From assembly GCA_029224185.1 (NCBI GenBank), contig CM055191.1, positions 5,921,536 to 5,985,535 on the forward strand: 64,000 nt of DNA. Direction: 5' to 3'. The number at the start of each line of letters is the position of its first letter. Within the stretch, counting starts at the first letter, position 1. This stretch comes from Karalla daura. Lineage: Eukaryota > Chordata > Actinopteri > Chaetodontiformes > Leiognathidae. The notes beneath the pieces were generated by a model. It searched no databases, was not told the DNA's origin, and worked only from the letters and a program-made list of their open reading frames with translations. A program made the position numbers and the translations under genes. Shown here piece after piece: positions 1 through 11,309 of the stretch.

Positions 1-33
1 TTACATAAAATCTTTTTTTCTTTTACAATTTAG

Positions 34-164
34 ATCACGTTTGGTCTGTCCTGAAAGATGGTGGAGCTCTCCGATGGTGGACCAGGAGAGTAAAGAAAGA
101 AGAGGAAGAGGAGGAAGTCGAGAGAGACAAGGAGAAAAACATTGCACGTAGTTTACGTAAATAA
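34..164 (+). other. Weak candidate terminal exon, unknown gene
   Basis: A T-rich tract ending in AG at 32-33 could be a splice acceptor. From codon 36-38 a frame stays open for 42 codons to a TAA at 162-164. The frame starts HVWSVLKDGG and becomes a Glu/Lys/Arg-rich tail. An AATAAA overlaps the stop (161-166) and a T-rich stretch follows, as expected of a poly(A) site. A second frame is also open over most of this stretch because the sequence is A/G-rich, so the open frame means little. I do not recognise the peptide. Confidence 0.15.
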
Positions 165-429
165 AAAGAAAAAGTGCTCAAGTGCAGTTTGTTTGATTTT
201 TTTTTCTTTTTTTTTCCAACACCAGTACAACGAGGGCAGATGACATGGGCAGTTCATAAAAGTCACACAGTTGCTTGTGGTCACGGAAGAAAACTGATTC
301 GAGCATGGGCCATTTGACTTTGCCACACAACAAAGTGCACATCATCTGACCCGGTGAAGCCTAATGGACTGACAGAGCAGATAGCCGGCTGGTGACTTAA
401 GTGAAACTGATCTAAGTGCAGATCCATAC

Positions 430-563
430 CTCGTGGCAAAGTCACAGCGCCGGCCCCGCACCTTCAGCGCTGGTTCCCCAAGCCGCTGTGGCTGCGAGGC
501 GATGGCAGCGCCTATCTGAGAGCAGTCTCGGAGGCCGGCTGAGGAGAGCTGCAGCTCTGGGCT
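430..563 (-). other. Weak candidate internal exon, unknown gene
   Basis: On the minus strand a pyrimidine-containing stretch ends in CCAG at 567-564, and a GAG/GTATGG donor lies at 430/429. The 134 bases between them are open in one frame for 44 codons plus two bases, including LKVRGRRCDFAT. The patch is more GC-rich than its surroundings. I cannot name the protein and found no partner exon, so this may be chance or part of a GC-rich regulatory patch. Confidence 0.18.
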
Positions 564-840
564 CTGGTGAGTGGTGAGAAATTAATTAAGAGTGAAACAG
601 CAGCAGGAGGGAAGATAGGAAGAAAGGAGGGAGGGAGACTGGAAGGAGAAAAGGAGCATGAGAGAGAGAGACAGAGAGAGAGAGAGCCTCTGGGAGTGGG
701 CTTCCTGGAGGATCAAGACTATTATTGCTATCATCATTGTGTAATTTTCCCACCCGCATCCCCTCCCCCCTTCCTGCCTGCCCTCCTCATTTCATCCACC
801 TCTTCCCCTCTGATTTATCCACCTCCTTCTCTCCGCTCCG

Positions 841-915
841 CTCCTCTCCTCTCCTCTCCTCTCCTCTCCTCTCCTCTCCTCTCCTCTCCTCTCCTCTCCT
901 CTCCTCTCCTCTCCT
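841..915. repeat. (CTCCT)15 pentanucleotide repeat
   Basis: Fifteen uninterrupted CTCCT units form a pure pyrimidine strand opposite a pure purine strand, preceded by imperfect CTCCG units. Such tracts can adopt triplex structures. The Ser-Leu-rich open frames across it are artefacts of the repeat. Confidence 0.95.
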
Positions 916-1144
916 CCCTGCTCCGGCCCTCAGAGTGAGGACAGGCTGCTCGCCGGCGGGTGCTGTAGAGGAGGGAGAGTGAGCGAGAGCCTAATGAGAT
1001 GTCTATCGCCTCCGTCTAGACTGGACCGCTCCTCTCGGCACCACCACCACACCACTACACCGCACAGCACTGTACTACACACTGTACCATGTCTGTCTGC
1101 CTAGTGCTGCTGCTGCTGCTGGGGGAATAGCGAGAGGCAAGGTT

Positions 1145-1147
<3 letters not shown>

Positions 1148-1185
<38 letters not shown>
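1148..1185. repeat. (GT)n microsatellite
   Basis: About 19 uninterrupted GT units. A second, longer GT tract follows within 150 bases. Confidence 0.95.
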
Positions 1186-1189
<4 letters not shown>

Positions 1190-1325
1190 AGAGAAGCAAG
1201 TGTCTACGAGGTGTCTAGAAGCACCATGTGCAGGCATTTGCATTGCCATGTATGTGTGTATGTATGTGTATGTACGTGTGTGTCTTAGGGCTACCCTGGC
1301 AGAGCTGAATTTTGTGCTTGTGTTA

Positions 1326-1328
<3 letters not shown>

Positions 1329-1386
<58 letters not shown>
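1329..1386. repeat. (GT)29 microsatellite
   Basis: Fifty-eight bases of uninterrupted GT. A short (CA)n tract of opposite sense lies at about 1500-1516. Confidence 0.95.
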
Positions 1387-1387
<1 letters not shown>

Positions 1388-3484
1388 GTGCACAGACATG
1401 TCTGAGTGACAGTGTGTGTGCTACTGCCTGTGCTATCTCTATAATTCGAGTGTGTGAGAAACTGGCCCTTGGGCAGACAATATTATGATGGATGCCCTCG
1501 CACACACACACACACATACACACCCTCTTTCCACTGTGATTGCCTGTCAGGGCTCCACTCACACGAGCTGACAAAAAAAAAAAACTGCCCTCCAAAACCC
1601 ACCATCATACTACACTCTGCCTGAACACTCCCCTCTTTTATTTCCTGGCAGGCAGGCCCACGGCGGAGCTCCACCACAGGGACCTCCACTAACACCAGGG
1701 GGACCTCTGTTGTTCTGCCGAGACCTCTCCACTGGCAAAGTCATCAGGGGTACTCAGTTACACATGTTTCCCGGCATTTCATCGCCCAACAGGCTGCTTC
1801 AATATTGCACAAACAGAAAACATACTGCCACCAAAATCCACTGAGGGAGCCTGATAGATAGCTACGCAGTATCTCCTCTTTTTCTGGCGCAACATGGCGA
1901 AATTCTTCATCTTAACCAATCATTTTCTGAATCTTCAAAGCTGTTCTTTAAATACATTTGAATATATCGAGTGTTTCTCTTGTTATGAGCCAAAAAAATC
2001 ACAAAATCACCTCTTTTGGAGAGAGTTGGGAGAGCACTTGGTTTGTGTAAATCAGCAGAAAAACTGAAAACAAAAAGCTTTGATTAGATTTCAAACTGTC
2101 CAAAGTTAGAAAAACAAACTTATTAAATCTTCTGAAGTTGACTTGTTACAGTGTATATCTCATGGCATTCTTTGCACAGTAAACATGAAATGTAAGAACA
2201 GCATTCAGGATTTTGAAGCATTTGTCATCACTTGATATCAGGATGCTATGCTTGACAAATCATGTCGACTCCTTCTCGGAGGATAGGGTCTGGAAATAAG
2301 TGACCTAGAATGGTTGTATGTTGTGTCTTTGTTCTCTGGTGCTAACATAGAAGCTATGGAAAAACCTCAGATGCTATTTCAATAGTGTGGAGTGTTACAG
2401 TTTTTTTCTTCATTGATCTATTTCATATTAATCTAGCAACCACGTGTCACACTATTCACAGGGAATGATCATGTGACTTGAGCTTCAATAAACAATGGAG
2501 CTTGGCAACTTTTTCCTGAACTGTTTCTGAAGTGTTACTGTTTAACGTCTACAGTTAAAGGAGGAATTAAATACTGGAGGAAGGGAAGAACAAGAAGGAC
2601 GAGGAGGACAAATTGTCAAACAGAGGTGGGTAGATGCAAATCATTTTGAGAGTGAAGAACAGTAAATTCTCTGTCCAGATTTACCTATTTATTAGCTTCC
2701 ATTCAATTCAAAATTTACACATGAATGAGAATGTGATGAAGTTTGATAACCTGCTGTACATCATTGGCCAAGAGTGGGCTGTTGTTATTCAAGAAAGCCA
2801 AGGTAAAAGCGCTTTTTCACTCTAGATTAACTTGTGGGAAGAGCTCTGACAGTATTCTACAAGAATTGGTGATAACAAAGATCTGTCATTTCAGTTTAAG
2901 ACAAATATTGAATATGCATAATTCCATCCATGTATCCATTGGTGTGCTGGAGCAAAGCCCAGCACTCACTGGACAGAACGGGTCATCATCCATCACAGGT
3001 CCCAGAAGCCAAACCCAAAGTTTTTCTTGGAAAGCATCTTTCTGAGTATATACTGCTACTAATTTACCAAGCAACCCATTACCAATTCTTTCAAGGTGTG
3101 AAAACAAATCAGTTTGTCAATACTGTCTTTTTGTCCATCTTCGGCATTGCTTTGTCACTATAGCAACCGTCTCTGCCAAAAAGTCCATTAAGGAGGAACT
3201 GAACGGGCAGCTGTTAGCAGCTAGCTGCTAGCCTAGCATCGCTGCTGTGGAGGCATTGAACTTCATATCGCCTGACAGCTCAGTTCCCTGTGGGGGTGAG
3301 CTGTGAAAAGCTGGAGCTTGTCTCACTCGAGGCCTTTCTCTCGCTGTCTCTTTACATGGGCTTTATAATCAGAGGCTCTTGCGCGGCATCTCTTATGGTA
3401 ACCTGGCCGCCGCACGCACACACTCTGTTCATTAAAGTGCCACTCTGGAGAGGAGGCTAAGAAATGGAGGGGTAACGAGAAAGA

Positions 3485-3488
<4 letters not shown>

Positions 3489-3537
<49 letters not shown>
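3489..3537. repeat. (GA)n microsatellite
   Basis: About 24 uninterrupted GA units inside a wider purine-rich stretch running to about 3570. Confidence 0.95.
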
Positions 3538-3539
<2 letters not shown>

Positions 3540-4957
3540 GAAAGGAAGCAGAGAGAGAGTGAAAGAGAGACAGGGAGCTTGTTAGCAGCCATGCTGAAAG
3601 TCTGCTCCAGTTATTCGGTTGAGTGAGAGGCGCCGCCTTTTGCAAAAAAAAAAAAAAACTCTTCCTCACTGTCTCTGTTTCATCCCCACGCCCTCCCTCC
3701 TGCTCTCTCCTCTCTGAGGCCGTTGGTTCCAGGTGACAGGCTTACTGAGGGTCAAGCAAGACTAACTCACCTCGCTCACATGAGAACGCACACACTTTCA
3801 CCGTCTCAATCTCTCTCTTCTCTCTCGGCGACACACACACACACACATAGACACACATACACGGCATGCTCACACACTGGGCTTTCGACTGCAGGCCTCA
3901 TTAACTACACTACAGCTGCCCCTGTTTTAGAGACACTCCTCAGCATGCCGCCTCTTTCTTTCTCTCTCTGTCTCTGTCCCTCTCTCTCAGACATACACAC
4001 ACACACGCACGCACACGCACGCACACACGAATGCACATGCAGAGCTCCCTCTCGCTCTGTCTCACAAAGCCAAATACACAGACACACACAGTGCACACAG
4101 TACACACTGCCACATATTGTCCTTCAAGCTTTATCTTGTTGCCGTCTTTAAATGCCCCTCACACAGCCATTAGATCTTTAACCATGAGACTCGTCAATAT
4201 GATACATGACAGACTGGATTAAAGACTGAAAAAAATCTGACACCTGGATTTTCATCCCTCGCAACTTCAGCGAAAGGAAACAAATCAGATTCTTTCAAAG
4301 ACAGATATCTAAACCTTTATCCAAACTATTAAAAAAACAGGAAATAAATCACACATTGTGGGCAAAAGTATGTGTAAGTCGGTCTGAAATTGGTCCCTAG
4401 CCCCATGGTGGAAGCAGAACTAATAAGACACCAAACTACAGAAAGTTGTGATGCATTTATGCTGAATCAGCTGAAAACCATGGTTAAGGTTAGATTTCGC
4501 CATTTGTTAACCCATTCAAGTAGAAATAAAATATACTTGTCTTGGTTTATAAATTACTAAGTGTAGGAGGTTGCTTTCCTTTCCTTCTTAATATCTATAC
4601 TCTGCAACCCTGTAGATAATAAAATAAAAAGTGGAGCTCAAGGGCAAAACTTTTGCAATATATGACAGAAATGTTAACATTTACATTTGCACTGCATTGC
4701 CAGTGAGTGAGACAAGTTTTGTAATTAGGTAAATGGCAAGAGCAGAAAAAGTACATTAGTGGCTTCAAAAGATACTGGTTCCACACTGAAAATATGATCG
4801 TTCCTGAAAAATAAAATAACCCTTTTCTGATGAATGCTCCACGTAATGTGTCATCGCCCACCCATGTAAAAATCAGAATACCTGCACGACTCAGAGGAAC
4901 ATGATTAAATATTGATCATATTTTCAGAACAGAGAAATTTAGTTATACGGAAATGAA

Positions 4958-5130
4958 TCATCCACCCACCCACCTATTATCTTACCCACCAAAGTGCAAT
5001 CAACACACCATTCAGTTTCACTCCTAGGAGCAACTCAGAGTCTCCACTTGACCTAGACATGCATGTTTTTGGACTGTGGGAGAAAAACCTGGTAGTTGGA
5101 GAAAGCTGCAACCTCACTCAATCACTCACC
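4958..5130 (-). mobile_element. Decayed SINE-type repeat, reverse orientation
   Basis: It starts with a CCAC/ATCC-rich tail and a 'ctattatcttaccc' stretch. It continues with the phrases 'agagtctccact' and 'ttggactgtgggagaaaa', also found near 7,110 and 8,660. The copy is truncated and runs into the AT microsatellite at 5142. Confidence 0.55.
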
Positions 5131-5140
5131 CATAGTGTTG

Positions 5141-5141
<1 letters not shown>

Positions 5142-5197
<56 letters not shown>
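5142..5197. repeat. (TA)28 microsatellite
   Basis: Fifty-six bases of alternating T and A, followed to about 5,242 by an imperfect compound of CA, TA and GTAT units. The tract sits at the edge of a SINE remnant. Confidence 0.95.
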
Positions 5198-5207
<10 letters not shown>

Positions 5208-5511
5208 TATGTATGTATATATACACATACATACATACATATATGTAGTATGCTTGTCCGGTGGGATTCTGCATGGCCCCGGCACAAACAAACTCTTATC
5301 TCCTGCGATCGAGTCTGACGCTCTAAAGCTGCTGCCATCAGCCACAAACTCATTAATTACTCTTTAGTATCAAGCCGTAATTAGAGACACCAATCAGGCC
5401 GCTGCACAGCTACCACCCCCCCACACACTTGCAGCCCCCCATTCCCTTCCCCTCCCCCAGTCTCTATTAGCACTCCACACCGTACTCTGTGTGCTGGTGA
5501 GCCCAGCTCGA

Positions 5512-5543
<32 letters not shown>
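5512..5543. repeat. (GCT)10 trinucleotide repeat
   Basis: Ten GCT units plus two bases. It is not inside a supported coding exon, so I do not read it as poly-Ala, poly-Ser or poly-Gln. Confidence 0.9.
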
Positions 5544-5843
5544 ACAGTAGCAGAATGCTGAGATGAGCTCCCCCATGTGTGAGATTAGGCCACGTGCGGT
5601 TAGATAGGAGCAGGAGAGGAGGGGGAGAAAAGGAAGGAAGAAGCGGGTGGGAGGGATGGGTGAGGTGGGCCGGATATGTGTTGGGAGGAAATAGAGGAGG
5701 AAGGGTGAGACAGGGGTAGTGAGGTGAGGGCGGGGAGGAATACAAGAGGGAGGTGAGCCGATGTCGGCGCTCAGGAGGAGCATTAATTCAACATTAATTG
5801 TGTCATCACTGCTTTAGGTCACCCCCACCCTCCTTCTTTCTAT

Positions 5844-5867
5844 TCACACACACACACACACACACAC
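5844..5867. repeat. (CA)12 microsatellite
   Basis: About twelve uninterrupted CA units. Confidence 0.9.
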
Positions 5868-6829
5868 CTCCTCTGCTCTTCTCCCACACTTGATGAGTGG
5901 ATCATTGGCAGATGAGGGGAGAAAAGATCTGATTAGATGTGTCTTGTCTGTCTGCGCGAGGAAGAGGGTAAAACGGGGACAAGAAGAGAGAGAGAGAGAA
6001 GGTGGGAGGAGGTGGGAGTCTGGAGTCATTAAAAACAGTGATTGGTTTAATAAGGCGTGAAGGCGAGCGGCAGATAGGAGGATTTCCTGGTAGGTCATTT
6101 TCTTTTAATCAGGGAAAAACTCTATAGTCCTGCACAGCAAAGGGACATCTGATTTACTTGTGCAGTTGATTTTATTTTGGTGTCTGGATAATTCAATTGA
6201 GAATATACTGCATATATAAATATTTTTTGGGGGGAGGATGAGGGTTCTGAGATTGCTTTGCAGTTGCTATTGCAACAGTTGCAACAACTGCTTTTAAGTT
6301 CAAACTTAGCTTAGTCATTAATTTCTTGTCCTCATTATGTCTGTGCGCAATCTAGCTATATTCAGCAGTCTAAACACACTACAAATAAAAGTTGAATGCA
6401 GGGGTCTGGCCTCTGAAGAATTTATTGGAAGTGTTTGTGAAACTTGTGAAAATAGTGTCAGACAGAAATTCTGTGAGCAGATTGCACGCAAAGTCGGGTC
6501 AAAGTTAAATATTAATTGGTACAATGGGCTCAACAAGAAAGGCCCACTAGAGTATGAATTAGTCAACCGTGACATAGGAAGTACAACACAAAGAGAGTAA
6601 AATGCTCAAGTTAGTCCCACAGAGAATCGGTTCGTTCAAGCACTGTGTAAGTGACACTTCACCTCCAGCTGGTAGACTGTATGGTTAGCTGATTAGAAGC
6701 ACAGCTCCAACAGGGAATATGAGGCGTATGAAATGCAGCTCAGTGAAGAATTCTGCATTAGATTGTGGTGCACCACATAAAACCACTTCTTACATTGGGA
6801 TTTGTTGTTCTTTAACAATTATACCTTGT

Positions 6830-6900
6830 AATCGCTCGATTTTGCCGTAACATTACACTGTGATCTCTTAAAAACATCTGCTAAATGACGAAATGTAAAA
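6830..6900. mobile_element. Fragment of a common fish interspersed repeat
   Basis: Contains 'aaaaacatctgctaaatg', a phrase I know from the tails of abundant teleost interspersed repeats. It recurs at 30,345-30,362 in this window. The copy is short and decayed, and its class cannot be fixed by eye. Confidence 0.4.
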
Positions 6901-6966
6901 ATCATTATAGTAAGTTTAAGTAGAATAACTGTAGAAGTAGAACTTATTCACTGATATAGAAGAAGA

Positions 6967-7040
6967 TCCATCCATCCATCCATCCATCCATCCATCCATC
7001 CATCCATCCATCCATCCATCCATCCATCCATCCATCCATC
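6967..7040. repeat. (TCCA)n tetranucleotide repeat
   Basis: Eighteen and a half TCCA units with no interruption. The same motif forms the tail of the SINE-type repeat that follows, so the array probably grew from the SINE tail. Confidence 0.95.
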
Positions 7041-7215
7041 CCCCAGGACAACTGTCCATTGCTGGGTGCACACATTATCCTCTCTCACTCTGATCCCCCT
7101 TAACATGCTTGTTTCTGGACTGTAGGAGGAAACTGGAAGACAAGAAGCCAAGAATTAACAAAACCAACCAGGTGACACCAGGTGGGAGGAGGAAACTAAG
7201 TGGCCACACCTTGCT
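7041..7215 (-). mobile_element. Decayed SINE-type repeat, reverse orientation
   Basis: Follows the TCCA array and carries 'cttgtttctggactgtaggaggaaactgga', shortened and diverged from the copy at 8,527-8,768. The tRNA-related head is not clearly preserved. Confidence 0.5.
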
Positions 7216-8526
7216 TGAAAACGGGCACATACACACATTATTTGATTTGTTGGTTAGTTTTAGAGGATAGGCAATGTGATGCTACAAGGAAATCTAGTTT
7301 GTTTCACAACTAGTGTTTTACATTTTATGTCCGCTTGAATCCATACCAGACAAAGCGCTTGAGTTTCTTAAACACTGATGCAGTAAATCACCAGTTCGAG
7401 CCATTAATTGTTATAGTTCTCTTTGTTTCTCACTGATATTTGTGTGTCATTTTATCAATCATTGAATAGAGACCCTCTCTATCTCACACACCCCTGCAGA
7501 TCTGAGATTACTGGCCCCCTGCAGCATTGTTATGTACCAACAAGGTGTTTAACATTTGCTTTCAGACAATCTGTTGTAAGGCGAGGTAGGAACATTCTCC
7601 AAACCAACTATTTTTCAATGTTTAGAGGCATATTTTAAAGACTGGCAGGATGCCACTCTTTTGTGCTGTGTAACCATATCTAAATCATTATATTGCTTTA
7701 CATCAAAGCCCCAGAAAAAGATAATGCTGATAATTAAATCGGATATCAAATTAGAAAATGCTATGTCTTGTGTAAATGTGTCATCTAGTGTAACTTGTTG
7801 TCTTATTTGGGCCAGCACAGCTAAAAAATGTCTGGCAAACCACTGGCATCGAGGTTGGACTAAATCCACACTTCACTAAATGGGCTTCCTCTACCTCCAG
7901 GCAACGTCAAACAACACTTTTAAAGATCTTATTCCAGCAGCAAACAAGAATTTAGGGAAGTCACAAGATTCTGTGTTGGAGGGATTTGGCCTCTTTCTCT
8001 CTTCTTTCTTAATAAGGGGAAATATTCTTATCAAGCACCATATGCGCGAGATCATTAGACTTGTTTCAAGATAACGGGCCTTGATTTATTTTAGTAATAC
8101 ATTCAGCCTATTTTTCAGCCTGAGCTGACAAGAAATAGTTGATTGCATGGTTGATGCACTGATATCCTGCAGCATCTGTTATGAAAAAGCCAGAGAGCAA
8201 ATTTCATGAAATAGTTTAAGAGACATGGCGGTATACTTTAAGAGAGTAAAAATAAAGAGGAGATTTAGCCCCAGTGCTAAAAACACCTGGCTGGAGATTC
8301 CTATCACTCCCAGATAGATTGACAGGTCTTTTAATACCGGGTCTCACAGAAAACAACAACTGAATCCGAGTTATTAATGTTTGCTGATGCTATAATGTGT
8401 GTATACATCAGTGAGAGGACGGTCCGGGCTTTGTGAGGTGATGCAAAGACGATGTACAGAGTCTGTGATGCTGTTGATGGAGCCCTGAAACTAAACTGTG
8501 CCTTCTGCCAAAATATGTCTGGTTTA

Positions 8527-8768
8527 CTTTGATATCCATTCATCTATTATCTTACCAGCTTTGTACCTCAACAGTGTTGCAGTGGTCTGATGCTGAGCTC
8601 CAACACACACACACATTCTCACACTCACATTTAGAGTCTGACTTTGGCCTAAATGTGCATATTTTGGGACTGTGGGAGGAAAGTAGAATACCCAGGAAAA
8701 AACTGACCAAATTGGGATTCAAACCAGGGGCCTTCTTACTGTTAAGGTGCTGGCCACCAATCCACAAT
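8527..8768 (-). mobile_element. tRNA-derived SINE copy, reverse orientation
   Basis: The left side has the tail phrase 'ccattcatctattatctt'. The middle has 'gggactgtgggaggaaag'. The right side has GGATTCAAACC at 8715-8725, which on the minus strand is GGTTTGAATCC, one mismatch from the pol III B box. A CA tract interrupts the body. The open frames here come from the repeat. Confidence 0.65.
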
Positions 8769-9527
8769 GGTCACATTTTTACATTTATATATTGCATACC
8801 ACTGGCTTTAGTTCCGAAACCTTTGAAACTTCTGAGCAGAATGAGAACGTACTGTCATATCTGGCATTTGTTTCTTTCAAAGAACCGTTTCTTTTCTGCC
8901 CTCGAGGCCAGTTTTTTTTTTGCAGTCTATTGTCTTACTGTTGTGGAGGGCTGTGTGCACTAGTCCCACAGCTTTTAACTCTGCTTTCAGCAGAAAATTC
9001 TCAGCGGCCTTACTGACAACTTCCCCTAACACCCTGGGCCTTAGCTCAACCCCAAGGAGGTTGTTCACCATTTTAACACCTCTTCCTTGACTACATTCTT
9101 GATGCTGTCACTGCTTTTGAGAGCAAAGAAAAAAATAGCCTAGATGTTATTTTTGGGACAGACTTGCTGAAACAACTGACGCTGTGAGTGTTTTTATGAG
9201 TGCAGCCCTATTCTTTACCCCCAGCTGAACCTTCAATGGTTAAACCCCTCATTAAGAAAACAAGCCTCAAACCGCCGATTCTGTGACCGATGCCTGTCTT
9301 TTAAGTGTTGCAACGCTACTTAAGGTTGCAACCAAATTATATCTTTCAATATAATTTTGGGATACGAAACACACAAGCTCCTCTTGGCCCAAGTTTAGCA
9401 GCAGACACGAGTGCAGAACTCCATTTTCTTTTCTCTGCATTTTTGCGGCCTTCACTTGTCCCCGCTCGACACTTCACTGTGCTGAGTGTGATGCTGCAAA
9501 AGTTCCTTTGCTTTTGCTTTCCAGTAC

Positions 9528-9601
9528 ATCCATGCATGTATCTTTTTTTAACCAGCTTTGTACCTTTGTAGGAGGACAAAAGGGAATATACTCAGGACAG
9601 G

Positions 9602-9656
<55 letters not shown>

Positions 9657-9685
9657 ATTCAATCTCACACTCACACATTGGAACA
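9528..9685 (-). mobile_element. SINE fragment with (CA)n expansion
   Basis: The left part repeats the 'accagctttgtacct' phrase of the copy at 8,527. An uninterrupted CA tract at 9,603-9,655 follows, then 'attcaatctcacactcacaca'. The head of the element is missing. Confidence 0.5.
9603..9655. repeat. (CA)26 microsatellite
   Basis: Fifty-three bases of uninterrupted CA inside a SINE remnant. Confidence 0.95.
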
Positions 9686-10650
9686 TTTTTGCTTTAATTT
9701 GCATCATTGTTGTCTTGCTGTATCATTATTATTGCATTGTCTTTCAGGGTAGCTAAGAAAAAGACTTGACAGTCACTCAGGAACCTTTACATCAAACTCC
9801 ACCCTTCCATACTGGTGAATTAATCATCTCTATGAACAATCGAATTTTTGAGATGTAGCACTTTTTCACTTTGCTGCTTGGCCGGAAAGTGAGAAGTGCT
9901 GAATCCTCATAAGCACTCAAGGACATCAGTACCCTGGAGCCTCGCCTGGGTGGGTCTGTCTGTTAGCAGTTAGCAGTGTCCCCAGCCAGCCTTTAGCTCC
10001 AAGGGCGGTCTCTACAATGCTATCACTGGGCCAAGTAAGCAAGGACCTGCTCCCAGATGCTTGAGTGGATGAATAATGACACTGTAACACAGCGTCTCCT
10101 TCTCTCTCTCTCTCTGGTAATGAGGAACAGAAGAGCAGACACTCCCTGAGGCACAGCACCTGGACCGGACTGCCGTCCTGTCTACCTCCACCTCTATCTC
10201 TCTCTCTCAGGAGATAGGCAGGGAGTGAAGCTCTGGCTCTACGCCAGGCTCTTGGTTACCCTCAGACACATTCAGTTTGGTCTAATTGTAAAATCATGAA
10301 CATCTTATAAAGTCACTGGACCATATTTGAGCTCAGCAGACCCTTTAAACTGTTTACAGAAACACTTTTTAATTGCATTTTTGTGTCAGGCATCTTTAGC
10401 TTTAAATATACGGCGCCTTGCTTCACCCCCTCCACACCTAAATCTTTCTCTTTCCCTCTACTTCTCACTTCTTCCCTACAGAGGGGCTTTGCCAAGTGGA
10501 GTCAATTAAAGCTGTACATCTAAGTGAGAAATGTCTGTTTGAGGGTGTGTGTGCATGTGTGTGTGTTAGTGGGTATAGTTTCATAACAGCACAGTGTGCT
10601 TCTTTGTGTAAATGTGTGAATTTGTGGTATTTTCAAATGCATGTGTGTGA

Positions 10651-10652
<2 letters not shown>

Positions 10653-10689
<37 letters not shown>
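10653..10689. repeat. (GT)n microsatellite
   Basis: About 18 GT units, with further imperfect GT stretches on both sides from 10,540 to 10,735. Confidence 0.9.
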
Positions 10690-10692
<3 letters not shown>

Positions 10693-11309
10693 TAAGTGTG
10701 TGTCTGAGTGTGTGTGTGTGTCTGTGCAAATGTCTGAGTGAACACAGAGGCGGGGGCTCCCCTGGGGCCTGGCAGTATGGCGCTGTAGTGCTGAACACTC
10801 CTCGTGTGAAAACACCTCCAATGGGACTGGGACAGCTGTGGCCAACCTATATCGCTTCATGGACCATAACGAGCCTCATGACACACACATACACACCCAC
10901 ACACACGTATAAGAATACGCACACACACCTAGCATGCCAGTCCCTTAGACTCTGTCTGGCTGTCTTTCCTAATTTTGTCTGTGTGTCTGTCTCTCTCTCT
11001 CTCACACACACACACACACTCTTAGACAGCGCCTATTTCCATCTTACCTCGGCAATTTCTACCACAAGTGATGCTTTCTAACAAATGTGCACAAACATTT
11101 TATCCCAAACATTTTATCCCATTATTCATTAATTCAACCAATCTTCGTGCCTCCAACACAGCTACTTGGTGTCCTGGTGAAATGCAGACACCAAAAGGAG
11201 GGATTTGGCTGCATCTGCATCACTGAGTTTCAACATTTTAAAGGAAAAAGTTACTTTCTTATGTTATAAAAAAAAGAAGGAAAAAAAACTGACAACATAG
11301 CAAATATTT

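Larger units (their letters stand above)
570..11300. other. Gene-poor intergenic region with repeats
   Basis: No convincing coding exon was seen on either strand. The open frames here are low-complexity translations of microsatellites (His-Thr, Ser-Leu, Cys-Val, Ile-Tyr repeats) or lie in SINE remnants. The stretch holds the tandem repeats and SINE copies listed separately, with otherwise unremarkable AT-rich sequence between them. It lies downstream of the foxo6 3' end. Confidence 0.6.

Noticed and set aside
567..938. 123-codon plus-strand open frame
   Set aside because: Driven by GA-rich sequence and the CTCCT array; the product is low complexity.
5512..5543. Poly-Gln, poly-Ala or poly-Ser coding repeat
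   Set aside because: The GCT repeat has no supported exon around it.
6967..7040. CRISPR-like array
   Set aside because: A simple tetranucleotide tandem repeat without spacers, in a vertebrate genome.
8529..8963. 144-codon plus-strand open frame
   Set aside because: The first half lies in a reverse SINE copy. The rest has no recognisable protein features.
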